Shown: piece by piece, positions 11,831-23,399 of the stretch
How positions within the stretch are numbered: the stretch's first letter is position 1
How the letters are laid out: each line of letters opens with the position of its first letter
Assembly: GCA_025267735.1 (NCBI GenBank)
Contig: CM046294.1
Span: 34,255,222-34,319,221 of the forward strand
Direction of reading: 5' to 3'
Length of the DNA stretch: 64,000 bases
Source of the DNA: Mactra quadrangularis
Taxonomy: Eukaryota > Mollusca > Bivalvia > Venerida > Mactridae
Program-made: the position numbers and the translations under genes
Notes under the pieces: model-generated
What the model was told of the DNA's origin: nothing
Seen by the model: the letters and a program-made list of their open reading frames with translations, nothing else
Database searches by the model: none

Positions 11831-13857
11831 TGTAAAAGAGTTAAAACTTAAATAGTTAACACACTTAAGTATATAGATCTTTAAAAGTGATGTGAAATCC
11901 TTTTTTATCCATATTTGTCACTCGCTCGATACTCAAACCTATTTTTATTCGGCTAACATCGGCTTGTGATTCCGGCTTAATCTCGAAACACATTAAGTGA
12001 TTTGCCTGAGCTGGTTAGGAATTGGTGTACGCCAGCAAGAGCAGCCCAATGAGCTAGTATGAATATTTTGTAACAGTGATTAGATTCAATGAACAACAAT
12101 AAACTAAACAAAGACAATGTCTGAGTAATATAGGTTTATAATACAAGTTTGTGAGAACTGCAGATTTCATAATTATACTTGAGTGAATTCATTTAACATA
12201 TTGTATGAATAAATAAGATATTTTAATACATTTCTAATATTTGATATTACAAATGTATTTAACATTAAATCATCAGCTGTTAAAATGACATACTATAAGC
12301 AACATGGTAAAGATTAGCCTTTTCGGGTGCAAGCTAAAGCAGTAATAAATGATAAATAGTAAAACATCCTTTTGAGGCCTACTCAATGAAGTCTGACTGA
12401 ACTGATTATGTTAACTGGAAATGAGATCCATCTTGGCTTAAGTTACTCTATCATATTGCCATGTAATCGATTACCAACTAAAAAAATCTTATCTTAATCA
12501 ATGAGAAAGTTTGCTGTTACTTAAATGATGGAAACTAATGATATATCATAAAGAGTATTTGTAATAAAATTGAAAGCAATGAAGCCTTCTTAAATGAGAT
12601 TTTTAAAAATGAGCTGGTAAATTTTAAAGAGTAATGAATATATTATTATGACTTCAACCTTTATCTAATGACAATACACTAATTATAGATACAATGTACT
12701 TGAGTGCAGAATTAACTTTTAAATTGATTATAAAACATGCAGTTTGTTACCGTATAAATAAATTGATTTTCTAGATTTTTAATCTATCAAGATCATTGAA
12801 TGAGACCATTGTTTACATGTTGGAATGAGCTATGATGTCATTTAATATTGTCTATGGTATAAATAAAAATATTTTATCAATATTAATTTTCTTCATATTG
12901 TTTTGTATGTCGATTGGGTTTTTTGGGTCATTTAAGGTAACAGAGCTGAACAGAATAGAATAGAACATTAACTTTTTATTTCGTAAACACAGGATACTTT
13001 TACACAAAGTTACAACTTGTAACATTATTGTTAATAATTTTATGAGGTATTTTATACATATACATATAGTTACTAGGAATAAACAACCCTCGGACCTTGT
13101 AAATCTGTACATGTTGTACAAAACTATATTTCACGTTGAAACAATAATTCGTGTAAAACTCTGCATTTCAACAACTTATAGGTTTCTATGAGTGATCTCA
13201 GTTCATGGATCTCAAGACATTCAGCAATAATCTGTTGGAAAAAGTATTAGATTTTATCGCCATTATGCTCTATGATGAGTGAGGCGATTGCTGAAAATGA
13301 AGATGATGATGAATGTTGATGAATATGATATATTCATCACTGTGTTCAACATTACAAATTACTGATAGTTTGAAATCATGGAAGTGCCATCAACTTTCTC
13401 GGAGAACTCAGAAATGCATCATTTTGAACCTCTTCCTCTCATAATCACCCACCTCTCATGTATGCTCCCCTTTCTTCCCCTTGGATAACTCTCTCCTCAT
13501 TGGGACAGGATAATCGTAGATTTCACTGACAACCCTGGGATCTATAATAACTTAGTCCAGTTTGCAGGGTCCTCGAATATTATGTATGGCAAAAACCCTC
13601 AAGGATATTTCCGGTCAGGCATTGGCACGTTCTCAGCCCATGTGATATCAGCACCACTGAAAGGGCCTAGCACAGGTCCACAAAACCTAACCTAAGGTAT
13701 TGAAAGGGAAAGCAGGCTTTGTTGATCTCATGCCTCTCTCAGGGTTCAGGGTTTGGTAGTGAAGACTTGCTTTATTTTTTTTTTTATGTTGCAAGATACA
13801 TTATATCATAATATATACATTATTGTTAAATATCACCTTTTGTTATTATATAATTTC
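11831..13857. other. AT-rich sequence with a pyrimidine-rich patch
   Basis: No gene was recognised. A less AT-rich, CT-rich stretch at 13395-13745 (CCTCTTCCTCTC, GGGTCCTCGAAT) stands out but shows no coding or element structure I can name. Confidence 0.4.
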
Positions 13858-13903
13858 AGTTTTTATATAACAGTCTGTGTGAGGGAATGTACAAGATAAA
13901 GCA

Positions 13904-14473
13904 ATGGTGGATCATGGTAAGTATGGTTTATTTATAATCTGTTTCCTGTGAATGTGAATTGTTTAGTCAATTCATATGGGGGGGTCTGGACTCCCCCCTT
14001 GAATTTCCAAAATGAACCTTTCCATTAGTGTATTTATTGACAGTAAGTCATTTTTAAGTAGCATTAAGCAATTTTTCTCAGTGCTTAACATAGATTTAGT
14101 GGTTATGTAGTTTTTATAATTAATATGTTGCATTATTCTGCAAAATGTGTATAATGTTCCCCCTAGAAAATGTTCACACCCCCTTTCCAGAAAAAATCCT
14201 GGATCTGCCCCTGCTTGAAAAAATATGATTTAATGTTAGCTTATTCTTGTAAAAGAATCTTGTTGAAATTGGGTAACTGGATCAAGGTCAAGGTGACAGT
14301 TTACTCTTAATATTGTCCTACATACATGTATATATATACATGTATACAGTAAGTTGAAAACCCCTTAGTCAGCAAGATATAAATGCAAGTCATCAATTTT
14401 ATTTCCAATTTTTAGTTGATGGTGGACTACGGTATAGAATAAGAAGGCACAGGTTTTATGTTGGGACATCAAG
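13904..14473 (+). CDS. Candidate first two coding exons of an unknown gene
   Basis: Exon A (from 13860 or 13874 to 13916) has upstream TTTCAG and AACAG acceptors and ends ATCATG|GTAAGT. It contains an ATG at 13904 preceded by AAAGCA and followed by G. Exon B (14416-14473) follows AATTTTTAG and ends ATCAAG|GTAATA. Joining them keeps one open frame from the ATG: four codons and one base in exon A, two bases and then DGGLRYRIRRHRFYVGTS in exon B. I recognise no family. The open stretch is only about 23 codons, so chance is a serious alternative, and no downstream exon in matching phase was found before the satellite region. A dispersed repeat (13975-14215) lies in the proposed intron. Confidence 0.25.
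13975..14215 (+). mobile_element. Dispersed repeat, C/G-run-ended, copy 1
   Basis: It runs from GGGGGGGTCTGGACTCCCC to GAAAAAATCCTGGATCTGCC. TTTCCAAAATG, CATTTTTAAGTAGCAT and TGCTTAACATA are shared in order with the copy at 58369-58670. No open frame is present, so this looks like a short non-autonomous element. Confidence 0.7.
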
Positions 14474-14599
14474 GTAATATTGTTTAATAAATTACATTAT
14501 ATTCTTTTATTATTGTTTCTTGTATATTTTGATAAATACTTATATGATATTTGTTTTTTTCCTTATGTTGTTTTATGATTTTTTGTACATGTATATTTA

Positions 14600-17400
14600 C
14601 AACTAACTAGAACATTTGTTATTATTTCAGGTTTTCTATTTAAATAAATCTTAACATTAATTATAATTTCCTTTTTTTTACAACTTGAACATTTAATAAT
14701 GAAATTAGGGGTTTTTTATACTAAAATCTTGAATATTTATAACGAGTGTACATTTTTTATATATATTTACAACATAAACATTTATTTATAACTTTAGGTT
14801 CTTTCAGGAATATTTATGATCTGTGGGTATGCTGGTATGCAATCATATCTCAGGAACTTAAGACAATCCTGCCTTGCATAGTCTTACACTGTCTTGTGGA
14901 TCATTTATATATGTTTATTGGTTTTCAAACTAATTATAGGGACTTATTGTTATATATTCATAACTTTAATGTTTTTTTTATTTTTATTATTTCAGTTTTA
15001 TACAAACAACTTAAACATTAATTACAAGTTTCCTTTTATACAACATGAACATTTATTTATGATTAAGTTTTTTTTATAAGAAACATACATGTATATTTTA
15101 GGTTACAGTGTTCCTTTTACTTATGATTTAGGATTATCTTTTTATTAGCAATATGAACTTAAGATTATAGTGTACGTTTTACTAACAACATGAATATTTG
15201 TTTGTGATTTAATTTTTTTATATAAGAAGTATGTACTTTGGATTTCAGTGCTTCTTTTACTTATGATAAGGTTTTTTTTCTTATATTAGCAAATTTGGTG
15301 TTCTTTTTACTAACAACATATACATACCAGGTATTCATTATTAAGTTTTTTTTCTTATATAAGAAACATTTATTTTAATACATGTATTTCAGTATTCCTT
15401 TTACTAACAACATGAATGTTTATTTATGATTAAGTTTATTATAAAAGAAACTTGTTCATAAGATTTCAATGTTCCTTTACCTAACAACATGAATATTTAT
15501 TTATGATTTACTTTTTATATAAGAAACATGTACTTTAGATTTCAGTGTTCCTATTACTTATGATAAGGTGTTTTTCTTATATTAGCAAATTCGGTGTTCT
15601 TTTTACTAACATTGATTTTTAATCATGATTTAGTTGTTTCTTTTGTTAGCAACAAGTACTTTAGATTTCTGTGTGCCTTTTACTAACAACATTGATATTT
15701 ATTCATGATTAAGTTTTTTTCTTTTATTAGCAACAAGTGCTTTAGATTTCAGTGTGCCCTTTACTAACAACATTGATAATTATTTATGATTTAGTTTTTT
15801 TCTTATATTAGCAACATATACTTTAGGTTTCAGAGTGCGTTTTACTAACAACATTGATTACTTATGTTGATTTCTTATAATCTAGGGTTTTTCTTATATT
15901 AGCAGTATGTACTTTAGATTTTAGTGTTCCTTTTAATTATGATTTAGGGTTTTCTAATATATTAGCAACATGTACTTAAGGTTTCAATGTTCCTTTTATT
16001 TATGATTTAGGGGTTTTCTTATATTAGCAACATGTACTTTAAGTTTCAGTGTTCCTTTTATTTATGATTTAGGGTTTTTCTTATATTAGCAACATGTACT
16101 TAATGTTTCAGTGTTCCTTTTATTTATGAATTAGGGGTTTTCTTATATTAGCAACATGTACTTTTGATTTCAGTGTTCCTTTTATTTATGATTTAGGGGT
16201 TTTCTTATATTAGCAAAATGTACTTTTGATTTCAGTGTTCCTTTTATTTATGATTTAGGGGTTTTTCTTATATTAGCAACATGTACTTAATGTTTCAGTG
16301 TTCCTTTTATTTATGAATTAGGGGTTTTCTTATATTAGCAACATGTACTTTTGATTTCAGTGTTCCTTTTATTTATGATTTAGGGGTTTTCTTATATTAG
16401 CAAAATGTACTTTTGATTTCAGTGTTCCTTTTATTTATGATTTAGGGGTTTTTCTTATATTAGCAACATGTACTTAATGTTTCAATGTTCCTTTTATTTA
16501 TGATTTAGGGGTTTTCTTATATTAGCAACATGTACTTTAAGTTTCAGTGTTCCTTTTATTTATGATTTAGGGGTTTTCTTATATTAGCAACATGTACTTA
16601 ATGTTTCAGTGTTCCTTTTATTTATGATTTAGGGGTTTTCTTATATTAGCAAAATGTACTTTTGATTTCAGTGTTCCTTTTATTTATGATTTAGGGGTTT
16701 TTCTTATATTAGCAACATGTACTTAATGTTTCAGTGTTCCTTTTATTTATGATTTAGGGGTTTTTCTTATATTAGCAACATGTACTTAATGCTTCAGTGT
16801 TCCTTTTATTTATGAATTAGGGGTTTTCTTATATTAGCAACATGTACTTTTGATTTCAGTGTTCCTTTTATTTATGATTTAGGGGTTTTCTTATATTAGC
16901 AAAATGTACTTTTGATTTCAGTGTTCCTTTTATTTATGAATTAGGGTTTTTCTTATATTAGCAACATGTACTTAATGTTTCAGTGTTCCTTTTATTTATG
17001 ATTTAGTTATTTTCTTATATTAGCAACATGTACCTTAATATTTCAGTGTTCCTTTTACTAACAACATGAATATTTATGTATGACTTAAGTTTCTCTTATA
17101 TAAGAAACATGTACATAAATATTCCAGTGTTCATTTTACTAACTACATTTTAGATTTTAGTTTTCCTGTTACTAGAAAGATATATATTTATGTATATATA
17201 AGTGTTTTCTTATTATAGCAACATGTACTTAGATATTAGATTTCAGTGTTCCTTTAACTAACAACATATGCATTAATTTTATTCATAATAAGGGTTTTTC
17301 TTATATTACCATCTTGACTTTAGATTTCAGTGTTCCTTTTACTGACAACATGAATATTTATTCAATGCTTAGGTTTTTTTTACATTAGCAACATGTAACT
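14600..17400. repeat. Degenerate tandem array with a re-amplified 62-bp core
   Basis: Between about 15930 and 17040 the unit TTTCAGTGTTCCTTTTATTT, ATGATTTAGGGGTTTTCTTA, TATTAGCAACATGTACTT repeats about 18 times. GTTCC positions at 16051, 16113 and 16175 give a 62-bp period. On both sides (14600-15930 and 17040-17400) older, longer, diverged versions carry TTACTAACAACATGAATATT between the TTTCAG motif and the next unit. No gene is supported within it. Confidence 0.85.
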
Positions 17401-18206
17401 TTACTACAGGTCGTCCACGTAAACATTGCATATATAAACATAGCTAGCTTCATTACACACCAATATTTAGGGGTGAACTATTTTTACAATTTTATAGTTT
17501 ATTTATTTTACACTAATTTTATAATTATATCATTATATAGAATTTACAATGTACATTGTACATACACACTATTTAAAATGAATGTTGTACACATAAAAAT
17601 GGCCTGTTTGAATCAGTAAAATGCTGTTCATGCATTAGCTTATTCACCTTTTCAGAGGGCAAGTCCATTGTTAAAGTACAAAAACACGCATGACCTAGAA
17701 TACGACCTGTAACAAAATTTATATTTATTTATGACTAAGTTTTATGACTCATCAGTTTTTTCTTATGTTAGTAACATATGTTCTTTAATTAAAGATTTCT
17801 GTGTTCATTTACTAACAACATGTTCATAACTATATGATTAAGTTATTTATCAAATTATCACCATGCAGTTTATTGTAAGACTTCATTGTTTCTTTTACAA
17901 ACTGTATGTACATTCATTTATGATTTAGGCGTTTTTACATGGGTTGCTTGGGCAGTCAAATTTAACTCTAATTGTTAACAATATTGGACAATACTGGACA
18001 ATATTGTTCTACCCTATTTGAGCCATGTCTGGACAGTGCTATCAGCGCTTTGATCTTTTATTAGCTATATGTACTTAAGTGTGTTGGTATATTATGTTAA
18101 TGTGACATTTCTGTACATAAATCATTTTACCTTGAGAATTGATTGTAGTATTTGGTTTATTTTATCAAGATGACCTTTAATAAATTATAGTACTTATGAT
18201 TTAATA
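17401..18206. other. AT-rich sequence between repeat blocks
   Basis: Scattered TTACTAACAACATG remnants of the neighbouring repeats occur near 17770-17830. A palindromic AACAATATTGG ... CAATATTGTT lies at about 17977-18010. Confidence 0.45.
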
Positions 18207-18208
18207 TA

Positions 18209-18368
18209 CAGTCAGATCTCAATACAACAACATCGTTTGTTTCCAAGAAAAGTGTCGTTATAACGCATATGTCAGTGTAATGAATTCTTCCGACCATGTA
18301 CTTATAAGTATTGGTTCCCATAAAATATGTCAGTATAACGAGAATGTCGTTGTATTGAGATCTGACTG
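18209..18368. mobile_element. Tc1/mariner-type MITE, 160 bp
   Basis: Terminal inverted repeats begin CAGTCAGATCTCAATACAAC on the left and end with its near-exact complement (GTTGTATTGAGATCTGACTG), over about 25 bp. TA dinucleotides flank both ends (18207-18208 and 18369-18370), as expected for Tc1/mariner/pogo insertion. It has no coding capacity. Confidence 0.9.
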
Positions 18369-18782
18369 TAATATGTATTTAGATGGCCGTCAGGATTTTA
18401 ATTACTTTAATCTTTCATGAAATTGAATTAGATAATTAGCAATGAATTAATACAAGAAACTGGAAAATATAAACACTAAGATGTATTTTTTATTTTGACT
18501 TGACATGAGAAGGAAAAAATAATAGACCTGATTCGGTATTTCAATTCAAGGGTTTTAGAAGGTTATAGTCTATTAAATACTACCTATTTGATTAACAGTT
18601 ATTTAATCAATTAACCATAGTTTGAAAGATAGCTATAGATAACCTCTCCATTTCAGTGGAAGAGTTTGCCAGCCTTGGAGCTAAAGGAATGCTGAACTGA
18701 GCAGGTTTTAAGATTTGCCTGGTCTTACAAATTGGGTTCCAAGAGCATGTCTACCATATCAAATGTTTGAACATTTATTTAT

Positions 18783-19174
18783 TAGGGGTGTAACAATATG
18801 GTAAAAACAGTATTGCAATATATTGCAATACACAAAACCCGTATTGCAATATATTGCAATACATATTGTTCTTTGCGATTACGTATTCGTATTTTCAAAT
18901 GATTTATATGTATTACGCAATGTTTATATCAGTTAGAAAAGAGGTTTTGAATGAACTTCCAAAGATAATTATTCTCTCGCTTTATGAAAAACATTTCAAG
19001 TTTCCGAACACATTTTAACATTAATTCAAACATTTAAATTTCAGACTCTGATAAAAATAATCAGTATGGAACATAGCTAGCAAAAACCGGTTAAAAGAAA
19101 AATGAACCTGTTAAAAACCGTCAGAAGTTGTATTGAAATATTAACCTGTATATCAGTTAACTGTCACACCCTTA
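18783..19174. mobile_element. hAT-like MITE, copy 1, 392 bp
   Basis: It starts TAGGGGTGTAACAATATGG and ends TGTCACACCCTTA. Flanking 8-bp sequences are TTATTTAT and TTATTTGT (7 of 8 identical), consistent with a hAT-type 8-bp target duplication. Inside are repeated TATTGCAATATATTGCAATA tracts. Its ends match the element at 34303-34582, while the interior differs. Confidence 0.85.
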
Positions 19175-21100
19175 TTATTTGTAGTTAACATTAACATTTA
19201 ATTTGACATCAGGATTTTCACATCATGAACTTTATTTCTGATCTGAGATTTTTGTATTGTAAGATCTTGTACCTTCATGTATGAGTTTAGGGTTCAATAT
19301 ATTTATTACTTGAACAACATATGCATACTCATAGGGTTTTTCTCTTTTACATTATGAACAACAATTTATACGTAACTTGAATTTTACGAACTTTTAACAT
19401 AGTTCAAGCTGTTAGAGCTTCTTATATATAATAACATTTTGTATATGTAACATAATCATTTGCTTAAAGTAATTAAGTAAGTAAAGTCTTTAGTGGATGA
19501 CACATTTAACATTTACATGTCAATTTTCAATATGGTCCACATTATTTATGACTTTTTTACATAAAGCTTGAACCTTTATTTAATTTACAGTGATTTTTAA
19601 ATCAACAACATGAACACTTGTTTATGATCATATCAAAGTTATATAATAAAACATTTAACATTTATTTATGGGTTTTGGTACTCTAGCGTTTACAGATTAT
19701 GATTTCAGAGTTGAGTTTTGCCTATCTACAGTTTGAGTATTGTCAAAAAGATTATATTATATTTTTTGTATTTATTTATGCATCAGAAAAACATTATATA
19801 AGATTTTATGAGGTTTTACAATCAAGAAAGGAACAAATATGTTGAATTATATACAAAAATAATATCATGTAATTATGTACATTTTATTATATTCACATTT
19901 TCTGTGCTTTTATAGCAATGGGAATATTCATGTATGATATGTTGGTTTTCAATGTTTAAAATTATCTAGTTCTTTTTTTTCATTTCAGTGTTTCTTATAA
20001 TAAGTTTATGTAATTATAGTTGTCTTATGTTTAATGATATTTGATTTCAGCTAATATTTTGTTTGCAGTCTTCAACAGGGTGTTTGGAGTTAGAACAACA
20101 GGAAAATGTATGAATGATTTTTTTTGTTTTTTGTTCTGACTACAAAAATAATTACAATTAATGTTAAGCTATAAAATATGGGCATGTATTTATGTACAAT
20201 AATAATAATAACAACATATCATAACATAAACATTTGAAATTTTATTATTGATTTAGTACTTGCTTTTATGAACAATACTTTAGTTAGATAATTTAGAATA
20301 TTTATATAGTTTTTAGTGTTAAGGCGGTAAGGGTATGGCTATAAGGGGAGGTTTGGAGGCCGTACTTACTAACAACATTAACATTTTGTTTGATTATATT
20401 AATTTCTGAAACACCATGAATATTTATTTATTTACTGATTATTCAGTTTCCATTTACCAACATACTCCTACAAACAACATGAACATTCTTTATTTTTTAC
20501 AACAACATGAATATTTATTTATTTATTTATTACATGTATTTAGTCTCCTTATATCAACATATTCTTGCTACAATGTAACAACAGGAACACTCTTTATTTT
20601 AATAACAACTAGAATATTTATAAATGATTTGTTTGATTTCAATGTTTTATATATTATCAAAATATACTTAATGTCCTATATTTAGTGTTTTCTAACGATA
20701 AGTTTTGTGCAATTATAGTTAGCTTATGTTTAATAATATTTGATTTCAGATGTTTTTTTGTTTGTACGGAAAAAATTTTTTTCATTCTATTAAAGGGTGA
20801 TTGTACTTTGAACAACAGGAAAGTGTATATATGACTTAACAGATTCTTTATTCTGTTAAGATAACAATTGTGTATGATTTCATGTTTTCCTATTCCCGCT
20901 ATAAATGCTATTACATTTATTTTTTTGCTAAAAATAGGGACATGTATTTATGTATAATTATACTTATAATAATAATAACATTATATAACATAAACATGAT
21001 GAACTTGTTCTTGCTTATAATTATTTCAAATTAAGAATATAATGAATAAATTCCTATATATAAATTAATCCCATGCTGTTTATATACCTGGGTTAATTAA
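19175..21100. repeat. Degenerate AT-rich large-unit tandem repeat, block 1
   Basis: From about 19.9 kb the order of motifs (TTATGCAATTATAG-type sequence, TTGATTTCAG, CAGGGTGTTTGGAG-type sequence with GAACAACAGG, CATGTATTTATGTACAAT, hairpin block, TACTAACAACATTAACATT, TTTACTGATTATT, AATGTTTTATATATTATC) recurs at 20.7-21.0, 22.5-23.3 and 28.6-30.4 kb. This implies an ancestral unit near 0.7-1 kb. Short open frames here are not considered genes. Confidence 0.65.
20314..20394 (+). repeat. Hairpin-bearing conserved block, copy 1
   Basis: TAGTGTTAAGGCGGTAAGGG is followed by GTATGGC, a 19-base loop, then GCCGTAC (one A-to-G change that still allows U-G pairing) and TTACTAACAACATTAACATT. Confidence 0.75.
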
Positions 21101-21103
21101 AGT

Positions 21104-21178
21104 GTATGTTATGTTCTGTCCTGTTCTGTTTTGTTCTGTCCTGTTCTGTTCTGTGCTGTTCTGTGCCATGCTGTTCTA
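21104..21178. repeat. (TTCTG)n pentanucleotide repeat
   Basis: TGTTCTGTCCTGTTCTG-type sequence with variants. The same motif ends the LINE relic at 47911-47933 and occurs in every unit of the 23.4-25.5 kb array. Confidence 0.8.
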
Positions 21179-21689
21179 TAATTTGTATTTGACGTATCTA
21201 AATACATTGTAACTTGTTAAAGGTTGACATTTAAAGTCTTCTTCTCTTTCCCTCCAGTCCAATTTCTTTCATTCAAAAATTCTTTTCCAAAACACTTACT
21301 GGTGGTTACTTAGTTGTCAGGTTTCTTTAATTGTTCAATTTTGATTTTGCCACATTAAGTTATCGCGCAAGCTTGCTTTTCTCTATATTTAAAAAAGTAG
21401 TAAAAGTCACCATCTCTTGCGTCTGTCTTAAAATTTTAATATATAATATTTAATATATAACCTTTTTAACTCTTGTCGACTGTGATATTTGATTGTGTTT
21501 GATTAAATTTTCTTTAAAATTTACTCTTACAGCATTTTACAAAAGTACTATACTGCATAATATGTATATTAAAGTTTACATTATTCTTTAATGTTCTCTC
21601 CTATTCTACTGTATGTAATTGATTATGTATAATGTCATTGTCACATAATTGTATATTTTATGTTAAACATTTAGCGTGTTCAATTACAC

Positions 21690-21965
21690 AAAATGTTACA
21701 GAACATTACATAACGATACATTCAGAACTCCTCAACCATTTGCTGCGAATAGCCTAATCTATTACACAAACATGATATCTTTAAGGCAATGAGTGATGTT
21801 TCAAAATTTACGGACTAAAATCGAAACATCACTCAATGCCTAAACGATCATAAATTTGTTTACTTTAACACTGGTAGTTTCAAAATAGCGTCTAAATATG
21901 TTCTAATATTCTCTGTGAATGGCTGAGGAGTTCCGAATGTATCGTTACGGAGCGTTTTGTAAAGT
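21690..21965. mobile_element. Foldback element with nested inverted repeats
   Basis: The outer arms, ACATTACATAACGATACATT at about 21700 and AATGTATCGTTACGGAGCG at about 21936, are inverted over roughly 45 bp. The inner arms, AGGCAATGAGTGATGTTTC and GAAACATCACTCAATGCCT, form a near-perfect hairpin at 21784-21841. The right part, read on the minus strand from about 22000 to the stop at 21860, is open and ends ILKLPVLK. A diverged partial copy lies at 31758-31880. It could be a non-autonomous transposon that captured, or descends from, coding sequence. Confidence 0.7.
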
Positions 21966-22160
21966 TCACCATAACTGAACGCAGGGATTGTATGTTCACA
22001 CAAGTCTATTGACCAATTGATTTTTAAAATAAAATCTTCTTCTTCATTTTCTTTTAATGCTTTTATTATTATTATTATTATAATTCTAATGCTTTCTAGT
22101 ACATACAAGACTTTAGTTTGTTATTTTTGAATTGTTCATGGTGACTTTATTAATAGTTCT

Positions 22161-22238
22161 TAGTGTTAAATACAAGGTGGTAAGGGTATGGCTAGAAGGG
22201 GAGGTTTGGAGGCCATACTGACTAACAAAATTAACATT
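22161..22238 (+). repeat. Hairpin-bearing conserved block, copy 2
   Basis: It has TTAGTGTTAAATACAAGGTGG, then GTATGGC, a loop with GAAGGGGAGG, GCCATAC and ACTAACAAAATTAAC. The hairpin is intact. Confidence 0.75.
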
Positions 22239-22384
22239 TGTTTTTTTTATAAGTATATGTCCTATACTAACAAAATTCACATTTATTTATTGTTGTTTTT
22301 TTTTTATATCAACATATTTCTACTTATAACAGGAACACTTTTTTGAATATTTTTTTGTTGTCAATGTTATATACAATGGAAATA

Positions 22385-22520
22385 AGGGCTTGCCCTTTTT
22401 TGTGCTATCCCTGGTGTTGGTGTGCCTGTCATAGCTTATTACTTGTCACATGATATGTAGTATGTTTATTGTAATTATGCTATGTGTACACTATTCCAAA
22501 TAAATATTATTATTATATAT
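22385..22520 (+). mobile_element. Possible LINE 3' tail
   Basis: A less AT-rich segment (GCTATCCCTGGTGTTGGTGTG) ends in CCAAATAAATATTATTATTA, the form of a non-LTR retrotransposon 3' end with a trinucleotide tail. It interrupts the satellite unit. No coding part remains. Confidence 0.35.
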
Positions 22521-23010
22521 ATTATCAACATGTACTTTTTTTATCTTAGTGTTTCTTATAATATGCTTATGCAATTATGTTCGCCCGATATTACCTTTTT
22601 TGTGTTAATGTGCCTTTAAACCCATACAAACAAACTGAATTATAGTTGTCTTAAGTATAATGATCTTTGATTCCAGGTAATAATTTGTTTGTTGAGAAAA
22701 TATTTCTTTATGAGTCTGTTACAGGGTGACTGGAGTTTGAACAACAGTAAAAAGTATGTATGTTTTGATTTTTTATATTATCAACAAGAACAATTGTGTA
22801 TGATTTCATGTTTTTTGCTCTGACTCCAGAATCAATAACAATTAATGTTATGCTACAAATAAGAACATGTATTTATGTACAATGATATTATTAATAATAA
22901 AACACTTTGATACGTTAACATTTTGAACTTTTACTATGCATTTTAGCGCTTTTTTGTAACAATACTTTTGTTAGTTTAGAATTTTTCATGGTGACATAAT
23001 TGATAGTTCT

Positions 23011-23080
23011 TAGTGTTAAGGCGGTAAGGGTATGGCTGTGAGGGGAGGTTTTGGAGGCCATACTTACTAACAACATTTAT
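23011..23080 (+). repeat. Hairpin-bearing conserved block, copy 3
   Basis: TTAAGGCGGTAAGGGTATGG, a loop with GAGGGGAGG, AGGCCATAC and TTACTAACAACATT. The hairpin is intact. Confidence 0.75.
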
Positions 23081-23323
23081 ATTTGATTTTTTATAGATGT
23101 CTGATACTAACAACTTTCACATTTATTTACTGATTATTTAGTTTTCTTTTACCAACATCATAATATATAGCTACAACAGAACCATTCTTTTTTTTCTAAC
23201 AATATGATATTAATGTATGATTTGTTTGTTTTCAATCTTTTATATATTATCAACATGTACTTATTTTTTTAGTATAGTGATTTTTTTTTTTAAATATTTC
23301 ATGGTGACATAATTGATGGTTCT

Positions 23324-23396
23324 TAGTGTTAAGGTGGTAAGGGTATGGCTATAAGGGGAGGTTTTGGAGGCCATACTTACTAACAACACTAATATT
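23324..23396 (+). repeat. Hairpin-bearing conserved block, copy 4
   Basis: TTAAGGTGGTAAGGGTATGG, a loop with AAGGGGAGG, AGGCCATAC and TTACTAACAACACT. It lies only about 310 bp from copy 3, the closest pair except for copies 5-7. Confidence 0.75.
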
Positions 23397-23399
23397 AAT

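Noticed and set aside
18657..18700. Terminal coding exon (EEFASLGAKGMLN, then stop) after CCATTTCAG
   Set aside because: Only 13 codons, its phase does not fit the exon at 14416-14473, and no polyadenylation signal follows closely.
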